A DNA stretch of 64,000 bases, from the NCBI GenBank assembly GCA_013398015.1, contig VZRR01004515.1:323249-387248 (forward strand), in the 5' to 3' direction. A program made the position numbers and the translations under genes. The number at the start of each line of letters is the position of its first letter. The first letter of the stretch is position 1. This DNA is from Oreocharis arfaki (taxonomy: Eukaryota; Chordata; Aves; Passeriformes; Paramythiidae). This document shows, in pieces, positions 1-12,200 of the stretch. A model generated the notes under the pieces. That model was not told the DNA's origin. It saw only the letters and a list, made by a program, of their open reading frames with translations, and ran no database searches.

Positions 1-3000
1 TAAGCACACCTTCTTTCATAGTTATTTTTTTTCCCTTCCAGAGTGTGGCATGAAAAGGGCAACACTGTAGGCTACCAATCAACCACCTCCTTAAAATAAA
101 CCCCATCATCACAGTATCTTTCATGTAGACATCCCAGGGAGTAAGCTGCATGGTGCAAAGAAGGGCATCTGGTTTTCACCCTGTTCTAGAAATCGAGTGA
201 GTACATAAATTCTGGTTTTGCCAAGAAATATAAATGCAAGTGCTTGAGCAGCAGCCTTAGAGTGTGGAGACATCCTTGACTCTCCATGTGGTTCCAGAAG
301 CCATGTGACAAGTTCCTTTAATGCTTTTTGCCATTAAAATTGATCCAAGATCCCAAAAGATAAGCTATGAAATTCCCCTTCTGTGTGATACTGCCAGATT
401 TCCAAAAAGAAAGAATCCCATCGGGAGACCAGAAAACAATGCTTCCTCTGCAGAAAATCCCTCCCAATCACTTCCAAAAAAGGTCATCATCCTGAAGGTC
501 CTGCTAAAACCAAATGCTTCCAAGCAATGACATTTAGGAGAAAAGACATTAAAGGTGCCTTCTTTAACAATGGGAGGACCTGAGACTCCCACACCAAGAG
601 GAGGCACAAAGGAGCTGTCAGACGAATCCTGCCACTCAAGGAAGCAGTCTCCTCCCCTCCTTTTCCATGTATCATTTCTTGCCCATGGCCCTTGTTTTCA
701 GCATGCTAAAAGGGAACAGGGTGGTACAGTTGCTTTCCCTGGGCTTTAGAGAGTCAGGCATTTGGAGGCCAGGCACCAGCTGTGAAGTTAAATTGATAAG
801 ATCTACGTTTCAACAGGATAAGACATGTAATTCACCCTTGAAAAGTCAGAAGCCTTATTTCTGAGAAACTGCTATTTAAGAGAAGATTTAACTATGCTCT
901 TTAATTCAATCTAATCTACTCAGTCTAATTATATGCTCGTTTCTTCTCTAGCTGAGAATAATGATAATAAAAAAATCGTATAAAGTTTGAGATTTTTTTC
1001 ATAATTGCATGAGGTCACTAAACAAGGGTCATGTAATTGCTGTGAAGACAACACCAGATTTTCATTGAGAGGGTTTGATAAGGGACTTGTATTGTTGCAG
1101 AGGGAAACACACTTGGAAAATCTCACTATTGAACTTGTTAGTTCATGTAAAGCAGTAGCTGCAATAATAAGAAAAAAAATCACATCTAATTTCCTGAAAA
1201 AGTGTCAAGTGGAGAGAATATATTTTAATAGTAATTGTATTATTAACTCTTTGAGATTCCAGTGTATTTCAGTGATCTCTAAACACAGCTGTACAGTAAA
1301 AGTGCCAGTGCTGGCACAAACAGCATCTGAGAAAGTTCCCCGTTGTGCCAAGACTGTGACATTGCGTTCTGCTGGAGATCTCTTTGGCTTTGTTTCATGC
1401 ATACCTAGCAGATTTAGCAGATTGTGAAAATGAATGTTTTCCATTCTCATGGCTGATTTTTGCATGCATCTGTTCAGTCATCTAAACCTTAGTTACATGC
1501 TGCTATGAGAATGAAAGGGTATAATTTTTTCCTTGGAAATTGGGATTGTTTCATGCACCACAATTTCTGCTTAAGGATCCTGCACAGAAATTGTGAAACA
1601 CTTGTCTCACTAATGTCTTAGAAAAAAGTATAGCTACAGGGATGCATTTCTCTCTCCTTCTGCATGCATATCTGGGCTTCATGTAGTAGGAATTACGTGC
1701 ATAAATCAAGAGAAAAGTACTCCCCCTAGAATGGAAAATACCTGTTGGCAGGTACCAAAAGATAAATATTTAAACATGGCATTTGCATGTACCATTAATA
1801 AACCCACACTGATTATGTCGCAAATTCTGTATTGTAATTCATGATTCTTACTTCATATACCAGGTTGCAAGTTGCCTGTGAGTGCTCAGAGTTTGCCAAA
1901 TTGTTTGAATATTGTAGCTGTGCTATATTACAGGGCTTACACAGGCATTTATGTGCTGAACGCTCCTCATTTTATTTTTTTGAAAAAACATAGCCTGGCA
2001 ATTAGCTCAATACAGTGAGCTTGAATAGGGTTATGAAAGAAAATGGATGTATGTGACACTCCAGAATTAACAGTGTTTACACTCTCGCTTCTTAAAAGTT
2101 ACATTTCTGGCATGTTATATTTTTATGCTGTAATTTCTCTGTGTTAACCATTCTAAATACCCTTTTTTTTTTTTTTTTCCCATAAAGGAGGGTTTTAAAT
2201 GGTTTAACCACATACTCATAAGAGATCTAGGCAAAGATAAAGGCTGAGATTCAGGTAGCTCTCAGCCCACCCAGACCTTGCAACATTGATAGTAAATAGC
2301 ACCAGTCTGGAGTTTTTCTTCAAAATTATTTGTGTTCTGCAGATTTGTATTGTCTTTGTTGCAGAGATGTACTTCTCTGAGCCTTGTCCCCATGCCACCA
2401 AGATTAACATGCACCATCTAAAAGGTAAAGACAAGGATACAAAGGCAAAAAAGCCATGAGTAGGAGCATTGTGCTGCATAGTATTCTTAGCACACTTGCT
2501 TCTTGTGCATCCAAAGCACCCATTAAACCTTTATATCACTCTTCAGAGACTGTAATTTCTTTTTCCATAGCATAAAGTTTACTGGTTCTTCTCTTTTCTA
2601 AGGCACCCTCTTTGCTGAGTAGTCACACAAAAGGAACAGAGCTAAAAAGTGAGTCACATTAGTCATGCTGCGTAAGGTCCAGTGAAGTGGATTTCCAATT
2701 ATTGCTAATTTATTCAAGGGTAAATTGTTGCACTGCGAGGGGGCGAGCAGTAGGGGTGGGTGCAGAGCCCAGCGGGCGCCTGGCGGGGCACGTCGTGCTC
2801 AGGCTGTCATGGTTGCTGCATCTCCCAGGCCTGGCTTCAAGCTGCAAGCACACATATGCAGAGGCCCCTCTGCTGTCTCACAGAAAGATGAAGGAAAGAT
2901 CGGGTTTCATTGTCCCTTTGCTCCTCTGTGGTCGCTCTGGGGACCCAGATTGCACACGGGAGCTGAGCTAGGCCTGAGTGTGGCTGGTCATGGGAATGTC

Positions 3001-4569
3001 AGGTCTGCCCTTGTGGCTGGGTCCTACCAGGGGCTCCTGTGAGTGTGGGGTGCTTCTCACTCATCTGTGTCACCCGAACTGCATGTCCCCTCTGGTCTGG
3101 GAGTATTTCATAGAGGAGAAAGAGAGTACCATGACCTAAGGCTATCACGTAGCAGGCAACATCCAGGGCCCCAAGAGGTCTCAGGGTGAGCCTCCACTGT
3201 CACACATGCTTGGCTGTGCCCAGCCACAGAGACGAGTGAGAAAGTGTGGCCATTGGCAGCTCGTGCTTTAGCTGGTGTGCTGTAGTCCAGGGAGCTGGTT
3301 GCAGAACACATCCCTCCTGCCTTGTGCCCAGACACAGTGTTGCTCCTTTAGCTTTGTCATCAGCATGGGTTCCAAACCACTGCACACCAGGCACTGCTCA
3401 GCTCTCCATTATTTCCTCTCCAGCATCTATGCTCCAGGAGGGACATGTAGGAGAATTTGTATTTCGTTTTCAAGACCCTGTCCTGTGCAAGCTAGTACAT
3501 ATGCTGTCTGTGTTCTGGCAATGCAGGGCAGGAAATGTCCCCACTCACCTCATAGAGCATCTATGTCGATGCTTTTTTGTGCAGCTGGAAAGCTAACACG
3601 TGTGGCCACCTTAGCTAGGATGATCAGAGCACTTGATAAAGACACCTTTGCAGTTATTAGCTACACAGCCTTGTGGCTGAGAACAGCTGGTTTGGTTTTA
3701 GTGGCAAGCTGTGTGTTTCTGGATGGGCGAAGTAGCTGCCCATGGGAACCAAGTCCATCTGGGCCCTTCCCCAAGGTCCACTCTCTCTGCTCTGACTAAA
3801 GGGTATTTCCCAGTCAAGCTTGCCAACCTTTCTCTGCAAAGGAGCTAGCTACTAATTTTCACAAGCTGTGTCTTAGTGAACTTTTGAGGACCTTCTAAAA
3901 AGCTGAGGATCTTTTCCATGAAGTTTAGACGTGCTACTTTTAAAGTCTCATTTAGCCCATCCAAATCTCTAAATCAAAGACAATTAAAGTATCGTTTCAT
4001 AGCAGTTTTCTCTGCTCAGGGATCACGGTGGTGCTTGCAGAGCCAGAAAAGCTGTATTTTCCTTCTTAGACTAGGAAGAAATACAGGGAAACAGGTGGGG
4101 TTTGGAGCTTTACAGGTTGGAATTAATCTTGCTGTCTCTTGCATTAATTTAAAATTTTCCTTCTGTTAAACTCAAAGGAAAATCATGTTTCTTCAAGGAA
4201 AAAAAATAGACTTTTAGGACCTTTACTGTTGCTACTCCCTGGGGGTAGTGACAGTAAGAATAACCAATCTTATTTTTACCAATTCCTATATAGTCTATGA
4301 TGCTTTGCAAAACTTTCCTGTGCATTTTTAATATGTGTGTGCTAATTTGTCATGGAATTACAGGTTTGGGAAGAAGGTTGTAAAGTGTTTACATTTGTGA
4401 AGATTTTGTTAAACTGGAATGCTGCTGTATTCTCTGCTGGTCTGATATTTTACATAATGTAGATGTAAGTTTGCTTGCCTTCCCCTTATTTCTTTCTCCA
4501 TTATAAAATGTAAGAACTGAGAAGCAATTAGAAATGGTGTTTTTCTTTTGGCAACTAAAAGCTGTTAAT

Positions 4570-5060
4570 AGTTGGAAAGTTATGTTTGCGGCATAGATTG
4601 CTAATAAAATTCGCCTCTTCCTGCCAAAATCAGAGAGTCCAATTTTTAACATCTCCCCGGTCTCTCTCTCTCTGCACGAGCCGTTCACACCGAACTCGCT
4701 GCACTTCTGGCTGTTTTGCTCGTGCACTCTGTCAAAAAATATTTTCTGCATCTCTAATTTCATCAAGATATGCTTGACTGCGAGTGTCAGCATCACCGAG
4801 CAGTAGTGTTTAATTCAAAATTCGCTGCGTCTGTGGCTGCGGCAGCTGAACAACTGAAATATCAGCGAGGAACCAGACCACCGAGGTGCCGCGGTTTGTT
4901 GGCGTGTTTGTGCAATTAGGTGGGAAACGTCACTCTTGTGTGGCTGCCCGTACTTCAGCAGTGCTCCGTTGGCCGTATAGCATCCATTTCTAGTATTTAC
5001 GTCTGCAAAGGGTTGTATGTAAAAGCTCAGGATGTAATGGTTGTGCGTACCGTATTATGA
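4570..5060. promoter_or_regulatory. CpG-enriched, low-repeat block: candidate conserved noncoding element
   Basis: By eye there are about 25 CpG dinucleotides in roughly 490 bp, against very few in the AT-rich flanks. The block has no simple repeat except a short TCTC run, and it mixes CpG-rich segments with AT-rich motifs (for example AAAATATTTTCTGCATCTCTAA and GTGCAATTAGG). An overlapping minus-strand open frame (4389-4796) resembles no protein. This texture is typical of developmental enhancers, but conservation cannot be tested here. Confidence 0.35.
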
Positions 5061-7525
5061 GAAATAAAAAATTCTCTCTTTTCTTCTCCCTTTCGTCATA
5101 GTAACACATTTTTAAATAGCAGTCTGCAGTGATATTTATCTCATCTGTGCAATTGCCAAGGTATTTCTTACACTGAGATACAGTCAGTGGTGTTCAGGCT
5201 TTGGTAGTCCTGAAGTCAGATGTGGCTAGGACGGCAAAGGTAAGAGAAAAGATTTGAAGAAAATAGATGGAAAAATGTGGGGTATCTGCCTGTCTCTTAA
5301 ATATGGGTTGTTTTGGGGAAAGTCAGTGTTTTTTTGAAGAGAAGCTTTAACATTCATGTGTCCTCACTTTCACTGTTGATTGTGATCTACCTTGCACACA
5401 GTGGTGATTTTCTACTATCTTGGATATTTTATTGTCCTTATTTTATTGCCCTGCACTGATAAGTTTTTGAGTACTGGTACACTGGGAGAGGTAGATGTCC
5501 AGGTTATCAGGTGAGTGACATCAAGGCATTGCACTCCTATTCTGAGTTGCCTTTGGACATGGTATTGTGCAGTGAGGGGTCACGTGTTGGGAGCAGGCAG
5601 CTGCCTGGACCCTCAGAGGTGTGGGGAACAGCTGGGCTGGTGTGGCCCAACATGGGAAACCAGGCTAGTGAACTCAGTTCACATTGTGTGCAAATCCAGC
5701 CATTGCTGATCTTCTCCTGAATATATTTAGCAAGGGAATTGGGTTTAGTGGGTGATTGTTTTGAATGATGAGCTGTTCATTACATCTGTTTTCCTTGACT
5801 GCTGATGTGAAATAATTGACAGATGAAATGTGAGAGGATAATTTCATGTTTCACACCAGTGAGTCTATTTTATTTGGTACCCTTCTCACATGATTGGGGA
5901 AGACTAGTGTCATATGAATCCTTTGCCTAACTGAATGGTGAATCAGCAGGTCAATGATGAGGTCATACCAAGACCTCCTGAAAAGCTCTTCATTGTTGTT
6001 TGGGTTGGATTGGGTTTTGTGTAGGCTTCTGAATAGGTTTCATGATGCAGCATGCAGTTTAAGTACTTTCCTCTTGGTTCAGATTTATTCCTGGTTGGCA
6101 CTGCCAGAGACTGGAACTCTCTGACAGAAACAAGACTTGGTAGCAGCCGCTTTTCCGGCAGGTTTAGCAGAGTCACCAGTGGTGGGTCAGACACAGACAG
6201 TGGCCGGTGCTTGCAGTCCAGGGATAAAATCTTTGTCTTGGGTATGAGCAGTACTTGCATGAGCTTGTGTGACACTTTGTTAGGGAAGACAGGTTGCCCA
6301 GGCTCTGCCTGCATCAGGCAAGCCTAGGAAGTCATGGGATTTAATCAGAACAGAGGGGCCAGGCACAAGTGAAACAAAACCTGTGGTAGGTTTTATTCTG
6401 GTAGGCAGGCCTGAAGTATCCTTAACTGCTTGCTTTGCTTCAGATGCAACTGGCACATAGCAGAGAGCAGCCCTCTGTGCTGTGAAATGAAACGACTGAT
6501 CCAAACCACAGCAGGTACTCGTGATGGAAAGGAGGCCTTGGTCGCCAGCAACAGCTCCCCAGAGCAGTCACCAGTGCTCTCAGGCTGCTGCCCAGTACAG
6601 GAGCTTGAAAAGCAAGGCAAAAGTGCAAAAATCCCCCTTCTTTCTCCAGTATAGATTAGAAGTTGATGTTTGTGTTGTGATCCTGAAGCTTCATGGAGAT
6701 CTGTAAAATAGTATTTATCTCATGTCTGTCAGTGTCAGTGCTTGACTCTGAAAAGGTAACAGTGTTTCCTTCTGCTGTCCCCATGACGTAAGAGGGTGGG
6801 GAAGTCAGAGCATGGCTGCTAACGTGAGCACCACATTGGTGACACCAGCCTGGCATTCAGAGTGCTAATCCTTTCCATATTTCTGAGGTGCCTGTCAGTA
6901 GAGTTTCCTTGATGCACCAGTGCTCTGGGAATAGAGCCTATTACTAACTTACAGAGGGCTCTGCACAATCTCCACCTTGCCTATTCCTAGCACAAGATAA
7001 ATAATTGCTTTATGTTTCTGCTTCTATCAATGGTACTATTCTTGTGGCTGTTCCCAGTCCCCATGCTCAGTCTCCCTGCCAGCAGGTGCGGGAAGCTCAG
7101 CGAGGGTGGTCCAGCTCGGCGCACTCTGCGAGGGGGTGTCCTGTGTTTCTCAATAACAGCTTCTCCAGCCGGCGGATGAGCCCCAGAGGGAGTCCTAGAC
7201 AGTCCTGCGCTGGGCAGAAGAAGTTGGCAGCGACACAGGGCCTCAAGGATGTAGTTTATAAAGCCGGGAAAAAATCCCCTCCTGTGGTGCAGTGCTCTGT
7301 GCCAAGGCCATCATCCTTCCAGCCAAGGCGGACTGGATGGGTCTCCCATAAGAGTCTGTCAACCCCTTTCATTAGGCAGCCAGAGGGGCTGCTGCTGAGT
7401 GATGCACGGCACCTCCTTCCACCCCATGCGTGCTTCCTGCCAGCCAGGGCAACGAGAGGCTGGGATTAGAAATCAAACTCCGGTTTTTCTGCATGACTGT
7501 GCAGGGCATATTGGCATTAGAAACA

Positions 7526-7526
7526 N
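7526..7526. other. Ambiguous base (N)
   Basis: A single N in AGAAACANCAATACC. Unlike the N at 38113, the flanks are not duplicated, so this may be a low-quality call or a one-base gap placeholder. Confidence 0.99.
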
Positions 7527-9161
7527 CAATACCCTCCTCCAGAGGCGTGGGTATGTGGGGGATTGTTCTGGATGTGGTTTTCAGGGTTTTGTCCGTCTCA
7601 TTACAGCGAATGCATCACCTGCGTGACTCAGTCATTCTTTGGCTGCCTGGGGAGAGAGGCCTTCAAGAGCAGTTGCAACAATAATCCTGTCTCATTACGG
7701 CCCATGGCACTGCTGCTGTGAAAGTAGGCAAGCTAGCAGATCTCCTTCTTAGAAAATACCAGTCTAGCCGTGCGGAAAAACTACCTTCTATTACTGGGTA
7801 GTCAGCGCTATATTGTGGACTTCCATAGATGGGGTAATTTAAACACAATAATTAAAATGAAAAAGTGATGCAGGGATAGAGCAATTTCCTTTTCCTTCAT
7901 CTGATACCTATAGTGGAAAAAGAAATTGCAAAAATCTCTGTTGATAACAAAAAAAAAAAAAGAAAGAAAGATCCTGCAGCTCGCGGGTATACTGACTATT
8001 TGTACAAAGCAAATTTACAAAATCCTCATATCTCTCTGTGTTTGTCTGATGACCTTTTCCCGTGCATTTGGGGAAAGATGCTCAGACTGTATGCAGTCAG
8101 TGGGTTCTACTTTAAGTCACTAGCTCAGTTTGCCACTCTTGTGGTCTGCCAGGGTTTTCCAAACTACAGCCCATTCACTGGCATCTCCTTCGTGCCACAC
8201 TTCTTCTGGTGAACACCCATCCTTCAAGTACAAGGCTGGAATAAGTCTAGGTAAAAGTTTAGGAAATCCTCTTCTTAAGGAAGAACTGTGAACTGTCACT
8301 GAAGGCCCTTCCTATGAATCCATGCCTTCCTATAAATCCATCTAGGACCACTGGGAACTGTGGTTCTATTTCAGCCTTTGTCCTGCCACAGCTGCCATCA
8401 TGGGGCAGCATAAAGCTGCTTCCCTCTGCCCATTCTGTGGCCATGGCTTCCCCAGAAGCTTTTCCCTTTGCCTGATTCCAGGCTTGACCAAGGAGCTCTC
8501 TTGAGCTGCATGGGGTCCTCCAAATGGGGGCTTCTGGAGCTGCAGTTCGTCTCACTCACACTCCCACTGAGTGGCCAGAATGGCACTGCCGTATCTTAGA
8601 GAATTCACTGCAGGAACATCCTCCCAAACAGTAGATGTCCTTGCCAAGGAAGGGTAGTCAAGCTTATGTTTTCCATAAGAAAGATGTTTCCTGAATTATT
8701 AATTTTTTTCTCTGATTCTCTGTATTAAAATATTTTTTTAAAAGAGGAAGCATTTCTTAGTGCATGTGACTGTGTATTTTAAATATAATTAAAGGGAAAC
8801 TAGTCTTTTTTTCTCCCTCTAAAGAGTTGAATTTATACATTTTAATATGAAGATATTCTCAGTAGGGAGCAGGAGCCTATCATTGGCTTCTACTACAGGC
8901 AACACAAACTGCAAATCTAAAAGAAAGGGCTATGGCACAGAAAGGAGGAAGTGAATTTTAGATGCAGAGGGAGAATACAAGTATTTAGACCATAGCTGTA
9001 GCTATAAAGCTAGAGATAAAAGGCTTTTTCCTTTATATTTTCTTTTTATTGTTTTTTATAGTGCAGTACAATACAAACATTACAACCTGGCTGACTCCTG
9101 CAGAGATGCCAGGCACTAGCATCGTGTCCAAAAATTAGCTTTATACATATGCTAAATTAAA

Positions 9162-9232
9162 GATTGGCAGCCGCAGCAGCACAAATCCCATATTGGCAGC
9201 AGTTTGCAAATCCCACGTTGGCAGTCTTCTCC
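9162..9232. repeat. Imperfect tandem repeat, about 2.5 units of 25-29 bp
   Basis: The motif ATTGGCAG...GC(A)AATCCCA recurs: ATTGGCAGCCGCAGCAGCAC, then AAATCCCATATTGGCAGCAG, TTTGCAAATCCCACGTTGGCAG. Units differ by several substitutions and indels, so this is an old small minisatellite-like array. Confidence 0.6.
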
Positions 9233-12200
9233 ACATGAAAGAAGAGAGGAAATACAAAGGGCAAAAAGCCCAAGAGTCTTTCTCTAGCAAATAGGAGTGA
9301 GTGGAACACAGAAACTATCTGCAGGGGAAAATATCTCCAGATTACCGGAGATGAAAGAATATAGCTGAATCTGTGATGAGCTCGAACAAGGGCCCATTTA
9401 CACCTTTCACAGAAAGAGACATTAGTAAGCAAATGTTGTTTTGGTGGGAAGGGTGGGAGTCTGGTGCCAGACAGAGGACAGCACTAGCCTCTGCATGGTC
9501 TGGCATCAAGGGGGCTGGGTTCTTCTCCAACACTTGTACAAAAGTTCATTTAAATCTCCTAAATTTGGCTTTTGCCAAATATATTGGACCTAAAGCATGT
9601 AGGGTGAATTGGGTTCTCCTTTACAAATTGTGTGTTTTGATTTATCTGCAGAAAAAAAATTAATTGCATATTTTATGAACCAATCAAAATTGCTGTTGCC
9701 TTTAACTCGTTCATCCAAACATTCATATTTTCATGTTAATTCTGTTTATAACTGTGTTCAGGGTGCGTTTTACAAGTGTTTTCTCTTACATGTATGGTTG
9801 GCAGCAGTTCCTTCTCAGTCTGCTCAGTTGGAATAGGTTACTTAGCTCCTTCAACTTGTCCACCTATGTAATTTTGGCTGGCCTTGCTCCCTTCTTAAGA
9901 AGTTACTGCATCTGGCAATTTAACATGAGCAGTAAATCCTTACAGTGCTTTGGCTTGCCTGGGTTTTACAAGTCGTGGATCATGTTTTCAGGGCAGACAC
10001 CTGAATTTGAACCAATATATGCAGTAGCAAGTGGCTGAGTGAAGGTAAAAGGAGAGCCACAAGTTGTGATTTCACCTGATGCTTGGATGTATCAAAAAAT
10101 GGGATCCCAAGATGGATGTGCAGAGATGTAGAGTATGAATTTCTCCAGAGCTTTTGGTTTTGTTTAGTCTTTAAGTCCCTATAAGGACTGAAGTATTTCA
10201 TGAGCTCCAAACCCGTATCTTCTGTCTAGAAAAAGACATGGTTTTTTTCCTTCCCCGGAAAGGAATTTGCAGTGAATCAAGTAGAAGCAGATGACAGAGG
10301 TTTAGTTCCTTTCCATTTGCAAGCTGTGTGTCAAGTCTCACAACTCTGGTAGCCAGCTCCTTCCCAAACCAGTCAGTCCCAGGCTGGTGCTGCATGATCT
10401 CATGCACTGCTGAGTCAGTGGATGGGGCCCCAGATCAGGTACCTCTCCTGAGCAGTGCAGGGCACATGGGACAGGTTTTTCCAGTGTTGGACATAGGTCT
10501 GGTGCACAGCATCCCCTGCCCCATTGCATTTGGCTTTCCCACCCCCTGCAGTGTGGATCACTGGCCACCACATCCGATAACCTGCCACAGAAACTGTGCC
10601 ATTTCCAGGATGCTGTTTGATTTTCAGCAGCTCACACAATACAGGAGCATGTGCTGGGAGACAATGAAGACCCTATAAAGGGGATCAGAGCCATGCTTGG
10701 AGTCTCCAGCCACCCATACCATCTCCTCTGCCATCCAGACCATGCACGGGGAGAGCCAGACTGCAGGAGGATGTGGAATTACAGAGCACTCCAGTGTCTG
10801 TACTGCAGGAGAGGGAGAGGCAGGGGGTCCAGCAGCAGCAATGAGGACTAAGCAGCAATGCAAGAGCTGCAGGATGAGAAGGACCACATTCATAGCTGAT
10901 GAACTCCCTTGCAAAGTGGGAACAAAACCACTGCCATGGCCACCTGGAAGCTGGTGATTGCATAGCCTTCTCTGCTTGGCTACCAAACATTTGGGGCTGG
11001 CAAGTGAAAGCCAGCAGAGCTGTTGGCCATCTCTTCCCACAGGTGATAGACACATGAGTTGTCAAAGTAGTCTTCACTTGCATTGGCTTTCCAGCTGCAT
11101 CAAGAGATGGGATCTAAAGGCTGGACATGGGATTTAGAGGAGAAAGCGTTGTTACTGTCTTATTCATTAGCTGACCTCTGCTTGTCATGTTCTGGGCAAA
11201 GGCCCTTACGTTTTCCACTGAGGCAGTCACTGAAGCCTGGCTGGGCTCCGTGCTCATGGTGGCTTTGTCTGCCAAGTCTGATTTTGCACGTTCACTCTGT
11301 GGAGTCTTCTCTCAACTCTGCAGCCCTGGTTTTGTTCCCAGGGTTTCTCTAGAGCCTGTAGGACCAGCTGTGTCCTTGAGTTGTCTGCCTTTGTCTGTGG
11401 ATGCCAAGATGCTTCAAACAGGAAAAATTATCAAGTGGCACGTTCCAAGCAAATCGAAAAGCAGCTCTGTTTCACACAATGAATAGTTAGACTCGTTTTC
11501 CTTTCAATAGTGTGGAAATGAACATCAGTCAAAAAGCAACAGAGTATATTCATGAAATAATCCAGTCAAAGACTATTAATCACAAAGGGCCTGCCGCTCA
11601 TTCTAAGGATCCCTGATCCAGTGTAGGTAGAAGGAGAAAGTTATTTTCTTCTTACTCCTGGGAACAGAGAATTTTTGACAGCCTCTGTGAATGATGAATG
11701 CATCAAGACCAGGTTCCAAAATACAAGAGAGAGAGGAGAAAGAGCTTAGATTGACTTTTTGGTGATGACTCTGACCATTTGAAGGTGTCACACAGACCAG
11801 AGGATGTGACTTGGAGCCATCCTATTCTAAGCTGATGAATGAGCATCTTGGCTCATGCCAAGCATATCCTTATTTCGTGATTGCATACTGTGCCTGCAGT
11901 ACATTAAACCATAAGAGAAGAGTTCTGGGCAGGTTTGTCTGGAAAAGCTTGCTGTGCTGAGAATCTCTTTTGTTATCTCAAGTTCAAGTTTGATTTTTAA
12001 AAATCCTGATGCATTAGATGAAGTTCAGAGGAAGATCTGTAATTATGTGTATATAGGCTTTGCTGTGTAAAATTCCTGGCTCTCACAAAATCGGTATCAT
12101 GTCATTCATAGCCATTAATCCTAGTGAGAGCAAGCCCATAAAGAGAAAGTCCTTAGGCCGTGGAAAGTTTAGGCCCTGTGTCGGGGCCAGGGCAGTTTGG

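Noticed and set aside
1310..1330. Short hairpin GTGCCAG-TG-CTGGCAC
   Set aside because: A 7-bp stem with a 2-nt loop is too small for a microRNA or a meaningful structure and is expected by chance in 64 kb.
3275..3799. 174-codon open frame
   Set aside because: Several overlapping frames are open in the same GC-richer segment and there is no protein similarity I recognise.
7005..7469. 154-codon open frame near the N at 7526
   Set aside because: Low-complexity Ser/Pro/Arg composition in a GC-rich patch, with no homology recognised.
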